A stretch of 64,000 nucleotides of DNA from contig NZ_CP049246.1 in the NCBI RefSeq assembly GCF_011046555.1, positions 1,054,001 through 1,118,000 of the forward strand. The letters run 5' to 3'. This document shows positions 8,437-15,676 of this stretch, piece after piece; the stretch's first letter is position 1, and each line of letters opens with the position of its first letter. A program made the translations under genes and the position numbers. The stretch is from Sphingobacterium lactis (GTDB lineage Bacteria; Bacteroidota; Bacteroidia; Sphingobacteriales; Sphingobacteriaceae). Below the pieces are notes generated by a model. It made no database searches. It was not told the origin of the DNA and was given only the letters and a program-made list of their open reading frames with translations.

Positions 8437-9003
8437 ATGACACTATTAGAATTTATTACAAAAGGGTTTAAAAACAATAATATTATAATTGATATTGAGG
8501 AATTATTACTGTTTCTGAAATCATATAAAATTGACTCACAAAAAAGTACAGAAGATTTATCTGAAAGCGATTTTGTTAAAGTTGGGAGAGTTTTAACTGA
8601 GTTTTTTAATAAGAAAAACATTATTTCTGATTTAGATAGAGCTAACTTTACAATTGAGACAATTGAAGATAGTAATCTAAAAATTACTTTAGAACAAAGA
8701 ACTCCTCAGGAAAATGATCCGTTCGCATTTGCTTTAATATATGATCTAATCAGAGAAAATTATTTTGAAAATGAGGATGAAATTCTTAACAAGATTTTCA
8801 ACGATTACCTTATTAAGAGTCACAACAAATATAATTTTAAATTAAAACCTAACATAAACAATATTAACAAGGATAATATTCGACAATCAGAATATTTATT
8901 AGTTATTTATCAATTAGAGAACTACCCAAACAAAATTTATTATTATACAACAAATGAGAAAACTCCCTCGTATGATCAGATTTCAAAATTTTTAAATAAA
9001 TAA
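8437..9003 (+). CDS. hypothetical protein, 188 residues, island cargo
   Basis: I do not recognise this family. The product is soluble, very rich in Asn, Ile, Lys and Glu, with no signal peptide or membrane segment. The N-terminal 60 residues (TLLEFITKGFKNNNIIIDIE) look helical, and the middle (about 60-110) is acidic. The C-terminal third carries a strand-like segment YLLVIYQLENYPNKIYYYTT. Its base composition is much more AT-rich than the chromosomal genes on either side of the island, which suggests acquisition by transfer. It converges with the 317-residue gene across a shared terminator. A role with the neighbouring ATPase or the 60/317 pair is only guilt by association. Confidence 0.65.
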   Translation: MTLLEFITKGFKNNNIIIDIEELLLFLKSYKIDSQKSTEDLSESDFVKVGRVLTEFFNKKNIISDLDRANFTIETIEDSNLKITLEQRTPQENDPFAFALIYDLIRENYFENEDEILNKIFNDYLIKSHNKYNFKLKPNINNINKDNIRQSEYLLVIYQLENYPNKIYYYTTNEKTPSYDQISKFLNK

Positions 9004-9025
9004 GGGGAGCCTAAAACTCCCCTTA
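9001..9025. terminator. bidirectional hairpin terminator between convergent island genes
   Basis: TAAGGGGAG / CTCCCCTTA forms a 9-bp stem with a 7-nt loop and overlaps the stop codon of the 188-residue gene. It is followed by a T-rich run on the forward strand and lies just past the stop of the 317-residue gene on the other strand. Confidence 0.7.
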
Positions 9026-9030
9026 TCATT

Positions 9031-9984
9031 TTATGAAACTTGTAATGCCTCATCACTATCATCCTTCTTTTTCAAATAAGTTAACAAAACTGTCCTCCAA
9101 TTTTCGAGATTGTGATGAATAATTCTAGCTAAAAAAGCTGGATGCCTTTTTGCATTCGTTTTATCTAATGCGAAATTTTTATCATACTTCTTCAAGTCGA
9201 AGATATATGTCGCATTTCCACTTCTAAGATTCTCAAGAATGACTATATTGTCATTTGAAAATTCAAAATGAAAATACTCATTAAAGCCTCCTTCTCCATT
9301 ATAAATGTCAGTTACATTAAATTCTTGAAGTACTGAGAATCTATAACTGTTACCAGTATTATCTGATTTAATTCCATTTCCAAAAAATTCCTTTTTCAGA
9401 TCCTCAAGCTTACTTTGAACATTCCCCGTCCCCTTTGATAAGATTTTTCTATTCAGAGTAGCAGTTATTTTCATAATTGGTTCTAATTTGTCGTCGTAAA
9501 TTTGAAAATATCCGCCCAAAATTATACAAATGTTCATCGCTGACTTAGCTTTGTATAAAAGCGTATTATCATTAGAATCAAACACCATTTCATCAAAGTA
9601 AAGAATAACTTCTTCTTGTGGTGAAGTTCCTCGTTTTAATTTAAGCCCAAATTTATGAAGCAGCTCTTTTTCCCAGACCTCAAAGTCACGATCGTACTGA
9701 ATAAATACACCATCTTTTCTAGTATACTCAATATGTTTATTGATTACTTTTTTGTTTTCAGGTTGTTTCCTTACAAACTTTCCATGAATATTCTCTCTTA
9801 AAGGCCCCTTTTTTCCTCTAACTAATAATTCATTAATATTTCCTTTTATTAATTCATTTAGATCTCTGTAATGAATACCTTCAGTTGATAAGGATTTGAC
9901 ACCGAATCCGACTTTAAATTTATCTCCATTTCTTAATACCCCTTCCAAATGAGGTAATGAGTTTATTATTCTACCCATTATCAT
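9031..9984 (-). CDS. hypothetical protein, 317 residues, coupled to a 60-residue partner
   Basis: Family not recognised. A soluble protein with no export signal. N-terminal 35 residues (GRIINSLPHLEGVLRNGDKF) are followed by a basic segment, then an alternating strand/helix region with KAKSAMNICIILGGYFQIYD (about 142-161) and a C-terminal block with FSNDNIVILENLRSGNATYI and HPAFLARIIHHNLENW. Its start overlaps the stop of the upstream 60-residue gene by 14 nt (ATG ATA ATG at 9984-9976), so translation is probably coupled. A second ATG at 9978 is an alternative start. AT-rich composition matches the rest of the island. The tight pairing suggests a two-protein module of unknown job. Confidence 0.7.
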   Translation of the reverse strand: MIMGRIINSLPHLEGVLRNGDKFKVGFGVKSLSTEGIHYRDLNELIKGNINELLVRGKKGPLRENIHGKFVRKQPENKKVINKHIEYTRKDGVFIQYDRDFEVWEKELLHKFGLKLKRGTSPQEEVILYFDEMVFDSNDNTLLYKAKSAMNICIILGGYFQIYDDKLEPIMKITATLNRKILSKGTGNVQSKLEDLKKEFFGNGIKSDNTGNSYRFSVLQEFNVTDIYNGEGGFNEYFHFEFSNDNIVILENLRSGNATYIFDLKKYDKNFALDKTNAKRHPAFLARIIHHNLENWRTVLLTYLKKKDDSDEALQVS

Positions 9985-10153
9985 CTTCCTTTCTTATACC
10001 TTTAAATTTCCCTCCAGATGTTTTTACATCCATAAATTGACCAGTTTGCGTATCACGCTTAGTCCATAATCCAGTTTTAGGATTATGAGATTGACTACGT
10101 CCTCCGACGTATCCATGACGACGATTGTCGCCTGTTTTTCCGTTACCTGCCAT
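9971..10153 (-). CDS. small basic protein, 60 residues (KTGDNRRHG ... FKGIRKE type)
   Basis: A short glycine- and lysine-rich protein starting MAGNGKTGDNRRHGYVGGRS, continuing PKTGLWTKRDTQTGQFMDVK and ending near GGKFKGIRKED. From memory, small proteins of this shape occur in many bacteria, often annotated hypothetical; I know no function. I use the ATG at 10153 because the conserved-looking sequence begins there. Two upstream in-frame starts (10213 and 10186) would add a non-conserved leader. The composition suggests nucleic-acid binding (inference). Its last 14 nt overlap the start of the 317-residue gene. Upstream lies a 285-nt gap with no gene. Confidence 0.65.
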   Translation of the reverse strand: MAGNGKTGDNRRHGYVGGRSQSHNPKTGLWTKRDTQTGQFMDVKTSGGKFKGIRKEDDNG

Positions 10154-10376
10154 TTCTATTTTTTTTTGCAGATTAGTATTACCCATATGTATATATAGGC
10201 TATTAATTAACACTGAACGCTATTGGCTTAAAGGAAACAGGCTAGGTCAAGCCTATCTAAAGATATATGAAAGAAAAAATTAACATTAAATATTGCTATA
10301 TAATCCCAATCTTACGTATGTTTGTTTCGTCAAAAACATTTTTACTTTATTCAGATACATCTTTCAATGAAGTTTG

Positions 10377-10409
10377 CGAGTGTTAATTGTTTAAGTCTTT
10401 TAACACTCG
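10377..10409 (-). other. hairpin downstream of the ATPase gene
   Basis: CGAGTGTTAA / TTAACACTCG is a 10-bp perfect stem with a 13-nt loop, 30 nt past the ATPase stop. There is no T-tract on the reverse strand, so it may be a 3'-end-protecting structure or a weak terminator. Confidence 0.45.
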
Positions 10410-10438
10410 TATTTATCATTTCCTCTTTTTAATCATTT

Positions 10439-13015
10439 TTACTTATTCATATTATACACTTCTTTTAAGTTTGTTACATCTTCTATTATTTCCTCGACTG
10501 GAATACGCAATTCATCTCCCATTTTAATTATTTCATCAGGATATGTATTGTTTAATAATTTCATTAATGCATAATAAATTGGCTTAAACCGTTCCTTAAG
10601 GATTGCTGAATTTTGATTAAAAATCTCATATAGAAATTCATATTCCGACTTCGCTAATAAATTAATCATTAAAGTATTGATATTCTCTATATCATCATCA
10701 TCAATTCTCCATAGAGTTAAAACGTCCATAATTAACTCTTTATCTAGAATATTATTAACTAACAATACTATTGCCTTCATTACTAAAAAGGGATAAAAGT
10801 TTTGATCTGATTTTCCCTCAATTCGCTGAATAAGATTGAGACCTTTTGAATAATCCCCTAATAAATCAACATAATGAGATAAAAGTAACGATGCACAAAG
10901 CATAAAATTTTTGCTTTGAATTTTTTTTCCTTTGTTTTCTTTTAAAAACAGATCTATAGATTGTTCTAACTTACTTACATCTTGGCTATTATCTTCTCCA
11001 TGATTAGTATTATTATCATCATCAGTAATCCCTATATCAAGTAAGTACAAATACAGATAATATTCTCCATTCTTTGGTGACAAAATCAAATATTCTTTCA
11101 GTTTATCACTATCTTTAGCATAGAATGCATAGAAATTTAGTAACTCAGAAATATCAACAATGCTCATGTTGAAACCAGTTAATAATAATCCCTCCATTTT
11201 TTTAAAATCTCTAAGATTAAATAAAGAAGAGATCATTTTTCCATAGGCATCAACATTTCCGAGTTTATATGCTATTTCAAAATGGTTGTAAGCATTATTA
11301 TAAATTTGCTGATCATAATATGCCTCCCCAATAACATATTCAACATTTGATTTAATGAGTGAATCTTTACTTCTATTCAATACTTCAAAAAACAGGTCAA
11401 ATTTATCAAAGTAGAAACAGATCTTTTCAAAAAAAATAAGATCTATATCAGTAATATATATTATGTGATTGAGGAGTTCTATTGCTAAATTATCTTTGCC
11501 AGTTTCTATATAAATCTGAGATAATATAAGAAGCTTACTAGTATCGTTTTCTTTGATGCTATTCAAAATATTAATAGCTTCATCAAACTTATTTTGTTGA
11601 TACCTTGTTATTGCAGCCGTGATTTTTCTTGAATTTACTAAGTCTGATAAATGCTTTACCTCATTATCGTTGAAAAGTTTTGTCGTATGCCTTAAAATAT
11701 CATCCAGTTTCAAAGGATTAAATTTTTCTGAATTTGCCAAAGCTTCAAAAACAAGAAGTGCCGATGATGGAATATAGTTACCAGAACTAATTGCATTTAT
11801 ATGCTTCTTTATAAAAATTTCTTGACTATCTTCATCATCATACCAAATTTCTAAGAATTTAGTTAGCCAAACTACTCTTTTTTTATCTCTTCGATCCCCG
11901 TTTCTCATAAGGTACCAGATATTAAAAAATCTCTCTTTTATTTGATATAAGTTATTCTTGTTTGAAGTTGATTTTTTTTCAATAACATTATTTTTCTCCA
12001 ATTGATTCAATTGAGCTGAAACAATTTTTGTAGAGATTCTTTTGCCATCTTCTCTTATTTCATTTGCAATTTCTTTAGCACTAGTAGCATCCCATTTTCT
12101 AGCAATTACATCAACAATTTTTCTTTGCTGAATCGGTAAATCTTCTATTCTATGTTTGTACAAAGGAGTTACCTTGTCAAGAATTTTTTCTAGGTCATCT
12201 AATGCTTTTCCGTAAGGATCATCTAACAAAACTTGATATAACATCATTATCGTTCTGATTACCCCCCCAGTCAGAATAGAAAGAGTTTCAATTTTTGCTT
12301 TGCTTTTATTCAGATTAATTTTTGAGTCTGCGGAACAATTCTCTTGCAACTTTTTTATGAGTTCCAATGTTTCATTTGCATTTAAACCTTTTAAGAAGAA
12401 AATATTAAATAAATCGAAAAATCTCTCACCGTTTATTTTGAAATTATCCAAAACGACAGCAGAAGAGCCTATGACTTGAATTAAAGGGCAGTTTAACAAA
12501 ATTGAATATAGTCTCTCTTTATCTTTCTGTTTAAGAATATCAAGAAAAAGTTCTCCAAAATTATCAAAGAATAATACTATTTTTTTGTTTTTGGACCTTA
12601 TAACATTTATTAAATAATTAAAACATAGTTCCTCATAATTCTCATTATCAACAAAGTCCTCAGTGCTATTGTAGTAAAGACCATCTGTATTATAATATTC
12701 ATCTAAATATTTTAATAACTTCTCCCATAAAGTTGCCAAGCTATTAACATCATATGATTCTTCACTAAAATATACAGGCAAAATGCTTTTCCTTAATTTA
12801 TTATCTCGCTCGATTTCATATTTTAATCGAAGTAGTAATGTTGTTTTTCCTAAACCTCTTTGCCCTTGAATAAGTATATGAGATTTATTGTTAGTCGATT
12901 CTGTGTTACTAATTATTTCAAATATATCTTTGAACAATTCAGTTCTGACAATAAAGCCCTCTATAAGGGTGTCTTCACTCAATGATGCAGGATTATATAA
13001 TGTCAATTCGTTCAT
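10439..13015 (-). CDS. AAA/STAND-like P-loop ATPase with winged-helix and TPR-like region
   Basis: An 858-residue cytoplasmic protein. Walker A is GQRGLGKTT (51-59) and a Walker-B-like strand is KKIVLFFDNFGEL (144-156), with Asp-Asn instead of Asp-Glu. A sensor-like strand LIQVIGSSAVV follows, then TGGVIRTIMMLY (249-260), as in archaeal-type ATPases and STAND NTPases. A winged helix occupies about 296-365 (QQRKIVDVIA ... KEIANEI ... LNQLEKNNVIEKK), followed by ERFFNIWYLMR, a segment typical of this ATPase class. Residues 400-858 are helical repeats resembling TPRs. NTPase plus wHTH plus repeats is the plan of signal-sensing ATPases including some anti-phage proteins, but no effector domain (nuclease, TIR, protease) is visible. 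It lies behind a 55-bp palindrome. Confidence 0.78.
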   Translation of the reverse strand: MNELTLYNPASLSEDTLIEGFIVRTELFKDIFEIISNTESTNNKSHILIQGQRGLGKTTLLLRLKYEIERDNKLRKSILPVYFSEESYDVNSLATLWEKLLKYLDEYYNTDGLYYNSTEDFVDNENYEELCFNYLINVIRSKNKKIVLFFDNFGELFLDILKQKDKERLYSILLNCPLIQVIGSSAVVLDNFKINGERFFDLFNIFFLKGLNANETLELIKKLQENCSADSKINLNKSKAKIETLSILTGGVIRTIMMLYQVLLDDPYGKALDDLEKILDKVTPLYKHRIEDLPIQQRKIVDVIARKWDATSAKEIANEIREDGKRISTKIVSAQLNQLEKNNVIEKKSTSNKNNLYQIKERFFNIWYLMRNGDRRDKKRVVWLTKFLEIWYDDEDSQEIFIKKHINAISSGNYIPSSALLVFEALANSEKFNPLKLDDILRHTTKLFNDNEVKHLSDLVNSRKITAAITRYQQNKFDEAINILNSIKENDTSKLLILSQIYIETGKDNLAIELLNHIIYITDIDLIFFEKICFYFDKFDLFFEVLNRSKDSLIKSNVEYVIGEAYYDQQIYNNAYNHFEIAYKLGNVDAYGKMISSLFNLRDFKKMEGLLLTGFNMSIVDISELLNFYAFYAKDSDKLKEYLILSPKNGEYYLYLYLLDIGITDDDNNTNHGEDNSQDVSKLEQSIDLFLKENKGKKIQSKNFMLCASLLLSHYVDLLGDYSKGLNLIQRIEGKSDQNFYPFLVMKAIVLLVNNILDKELIMDVLTLWRIDDDDIENINTLMINLLAKSEYEFLYEIFNQNSAILKERFKPIYYALMKLLNNTYPDEIIKMGDELRIPVEEIIEDVTNLKEVYNMNK

Positions 13016-13036
13016 TTAATAAATATTTAAACAAAT

Positions 13037-13091
13037 ATAGTGACAAAAAATTTATTGTCAAAATTTTTGACAATAAATTTTTTGTCACTAT
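13037..13091. repeat. perfect 55-bp palindrome, four alternating TGACAA/TTGTCA boxes
   Basis: Arms 13037-13063 and 13065-13091 are exact reverse complements around one central T at 13064. Inside, TGACAA (13041), TTGTCA (13055), TGACAA (13068) and TTGTCA (13082) occur at 13-14 bp steps. It fills most of the gap between the coiled-coil gene and the ATPase start, 22 nt before the ATPase ATG. It could be a multi-site operator, an extruding cruciform, a terminator/attenuator or a small mobile repeat. Confidence 0.9.
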
Positions 13092-13107
13092 GAATTGCTT
13101 TTTTTAT

Positions 13108-13455
13108 TTATTCAAATGATAGCCAACACATAAAACAAGATGTCAAAAACAGCAATCCAAAAAACAGCAACAAATACTTATTCAGAAAAAAACCTTTCAG
13201 AGCCTTATTTAGTTGATTTGATGCATCAGCTGAAGTTTTACTAATTACAGCATTATACATCTTCAACTCCGAACAGTCAACAGCTAGTTTTGAGTTAGTT
13301 ATTGAATTATTTATACGCTTTTCAAGCTCATATATACTCTGAAGAATTTTCTTTTGTTCTTGTAACGTTTGTTTTTGATTCTTTTCAAAGTTTTCCATTA
13401 GAGATGCTAACGCAATGCCTAATTGATGATTGGTAAGTGATTTTTGATTTGACAT
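13108..13455 (-). CDS. small coiled-coil protein with C-terminal membrane anchor
   Basis: A 115-residue protein starting MSNQKSLTNHQLGIALASLM. A long helix rich in Gln, Lys and Glu (about 20-60, NFEKNQKQTLQEQKKILQSI) is a probable coiled coil. A hydrophobic stretch KYLLLFFGLLFLTSCFMCWL near the C-terminus is a single membrane segment. I start at the ATG at 13455, five nt beyond the stop of the relaxase remnant, because that is the natural operon spacing; an upstream ATG at 13491 would overlap the relaxase frame. Its position behind a relaxase suggests it belonged to the mobilisation module (inference). No family is recognised. Confidence 0.6.
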   Translation of the reverse strand: MSNQKSLTNHQLGIALASLMENFEKNQKQTLQEQKKILQSIYELEKRINNSITNSKLAVDCSELKMYNAVISKTSADASNQLNKALKGFFLNKYLLLFFGLLFLTSCFMCWLSFE

Positions 13456-13459
13456 AATA

Positions 13460-13990
13460 CTATCTTCTAAACTTATAACCTCTGTTAACATTTTGCTTTT
13501 CTTCTTTCAAGTTTGGTCCAGAATTCTGCAATAGTGAATCTATTCTGCCAACAGTCAATTTTCGATCTATGTCCGATGCTTTGTGACCTTTGATGCTATA
13601 GCCGCTCAACTTTCCTGTAACCTTGCTATAAACTTTCCTTGGTTCAAGTCCTTTTTTATCAAGAAATTCTTAAAATCGCTCAAAAGAGGAACTCTATTTT
13701 CACTTCATTCCTTATGTCTGTGTCCGTTTTTCAGCCGTGTGATAATTTGATCTTCTCTGCTCACTCTTGAGTCTTCTTGATATCCAGATATCATAATAAG
13801 CCTTCTTATTTCATTTTCAGTTGATTATCGCAAGTTTATAAACCTTACCTGTCGAATTATGAATGGTAGAAATATACTGATGATTTTTCATACCTAAGTG
13901 TTCTAACTATTTATGTTGTATTTCTCTCAATTGTCCGTTTGTCAAATTCTTGCCAACATAAGTATATTGACTAATTAAATAACACATTAT
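13460..13990 (-). pseudogene. degenerate relaxase (plasmid/ICE mobilisation nuclease) remnant
   Basis: Translating the reverse strand gives relaxase-like pieces broken by stops and frame changes. The first is YVGKNLTNGQLREIQHK, then after a stop LEHLGMKNHQYISTIHNSTG and KVYKLAIIN. After more stops come AYYDIWISRRLKSEQRRSN and, in another frame, EFLDKKGLEPRKVYSKVTG, SGYSIKGHKASDIDRKLTVG and a tail ending NRGYKFRR, stop at 13460-13462. The NHQYIS and the G-x-S-x-K-G-x-K-x-S-x-I-x-R segments are typical of Bacteroidota relaxases. The catalytic HxH part is missing and no start is present, so the gene is dead. It shows that the island was once mobilisable. Confidence 0.68.
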
Positions 13991-14041
13991 TAGATGGTTA
14001 ACTTAATGTAGCGTTAATTTCTATCATAATTTATCTATACT

Positions 14042-14049
14042 TATATTTG
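14042..14049 (+). promoter_or_regulatory. -7 promoter box of hemW, almost abutting the start codon
   Basis: TATATTTG fits the TAnnTTTG consensus exactly and ends 5 nt before the ATG at 14055. Transcription would start at or within a few nt of the start codon, giving a leaderless or nearly leaderless mRNA. Confidence 0.6.
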
Positions 14050-14054
14050 CACCC

Positions 14055-15179
14055 ATGATCTATTTCCACATTCCATTCTGCAAGCAGGCATGTCATTATT
14101 GTGACTTCCACTTCAGCACTTCCTTAAAATACAGGGAGGACCTCTTGGCAGCAATGCACTTGGAGATTGAAAAGCGTGCGGCGTACCTTAGCGAAGACGT
14201 GCATTCCATCTATTTCGGCGGAGGTACCCCCTCAATCTTGGAAGCTGACGAAATACAGGGTTTAGTCGATAAGGTTTCTCAGCATTTTCATATCAGCACC
14301 GATGCGGAAATTACCTTGGAAGCTAACCCCGATGATCTTCACAAAAAGAAAGTCCAGGCTTTGCGCGGTACAGCCATTAATCGATTCAGTATTGGTATTC
14401 AGTCATTCTTTGAGGAGGATTTACGGTGGATGAATCGGGCGCACAATGCCGAAGAAGCCACATCCTCCATTATGCGGGTGCAGGATGCGGGGTTTGAAAA
14501 TATAACCTGTGATCTGATCTATGGCTATCCTTTGCTGACCAATGCGAAATGGAAAAGCAATATGCAGCAGCTGATCGATCTGCAGGTCCCTCATATTTCT
14601 TCCTACTCCATGACCGTGGAGAAGAAGACAGCACTTGACCATATGATCAATAAGGGAAAAACCCCAGCCTTGAATGAGGCGCAGAGTGCCGATCAGATGC
14701 TGCTCCTGATTGATACGCTGACCAACGCTGGCTATGAGCAATATGAAATCTCTAATTTTGCTTATCCGGGCCGACATGCCAAGCACAACAGCAACTACTG
14801 GATGGGCAAACCCTATCTTGGCATCGGTCCATCCGCTCATTCCTTCAATGGAGATTCCCGATCGTGGAATGTGGCGAACAATGCGTTGTACATCAAAGGT
14901 ATACTGGCCAATGAGCTTCAATTGGAAACCGAACAACTCACCAAGAATGATCGCTATAATGAGTATATCATGACCGCTTTACGGACGAAATGGGGCGTGG
15001 ATAAGCACTTTGTAGAAAAGGAATTCGGATCCGATTATACCAACGAATTGCTACATGGACTTGCAGCATATATCCATAACGGCGAGGTACAGGAAGCATC
15101 TTCCGGTATCATTACACTCACGGCAAGTGGGAAGTTGTTGGCCGACCAGATTGCTTCGGAACTGTTCATTGTCGAATAA
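14055..15179 (+). CDS. hemW: HemW-like radical SAM protein (coproporphyrinogen III oxidase homologue)
   Basis: A cytoplasmic radical-SAM protein of 374 residues, thought to deliver heme rather than oxidise coproporphyrinogen. The 4Fe-4S motif is C9-x3-C13-x2-C16 in the opening MIYFHIPFCKQACHYCDFHF. SAM-binding segments follow: SIYFGGGTPSIL, TLEANPDD and FSIGIQSF. The HemW family's C-terminal block is present with YEISNFAYPGRHAKHNSNYW and YLGIGPSAHSFNG. Length matches HemW and is shorter than true HemN. It starts immediately outside the AT-rich island and has its own -7 box, so the element probably inserted just upstream without disrupting it. Confidence 0.93.
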   Translation: MIYFHIPFCKQACHYCDFHFSTSLKYREDLLAAMHLEIEKRAAYLSEDVHSIYFGGGTPSILEADEIQGLVDKVSQHFHISTDAEITLEANPDDLHKKKVQALRGTAINRFSIGIQSFFEEDLRWMNRAHNAEEATSSIMRVQDAGFENITCDLIYGYPLLTNAKWKSNMQQLIDLQVPHISSYSMTVEKKTALDHMINKGKTPALNEAQSADQMLLLIDTLTNAGYEQYEISNFAYPGRHAKHNSNYWMGKPYLGIGPSAHSFNGDSRSWNVANNALYIKGILANELQLETEQLTKNDRYNEYIMTALRTKWGVDKHFVEKEFGSDYTNELLHGLAAYIHNGEVQEASSGIITLTASGKLLADQIASELFIVE

Positions 15180-15644
15180 AAGAATAAAGGGACTGATTGT
15201 GGCAGCCCCTTCTCCAAATTAACCTAATATATAACCTGAATCTTAACGTTGATTCCGTTTTCAATAACCTAACCATATATAATTACCAATGCATGTGCCA
15301 AAGCAGTAATCCAGGCAATTCGCAGCCATGGTAACCAAAAATAAGACGCTCTCTGTGAAATTGATAGGTTTAGAACGTAAGTTAGATTAATCTAATATAA
15401 TAACTAATTGGCAAGAAACCATAAGCTGCATTGAAAAATTTCTGTTTTTAAGGAAGCGTTCGAATCATTCCACCTGGATTCCTCCATTTTCAGTGCAAAA
15501 AGCGTTTAGCAAATGAATAATATATGTTTGAATAATTCATAATTAGCTTGGTGTATTTTTGACAATATCTAAAAACAACTACATTTATAAGGATGTTTTT
15601 TGCGTTTTTCTTAAAATAAGGGGTTCGGAGAATTATAATTTAGC
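15180..15644 (+). other. intergenic region upstream of GAPDH
   Basis: No gene. A weak hairpin AAGGG ... CCCTT follows the hemW stop near 15187-15212. Two extra TAnnTTTG matches, TATGTTTG at 15523-15530 and TATTTTTG at 15554-15561, precede the box next to the GAPDH start, so several promoters may feed that gene. Confidence 0.35.
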
Positions 15645-15652
15645 TATGTTTG
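15645..15652 (+). promoter_or_regulatory. -7 promoter box of the GAPDH gene
   Basis: TATGTTTG fits TAnnTTTG exactly and lies 24 nt before the ATG at 15677. It also argues against the upstream TTG at 15650, which falls inside the box. Confidence 0.55.
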
Positions 15653-15676
15653 CATCAAAATTCTATTATAAACAAT

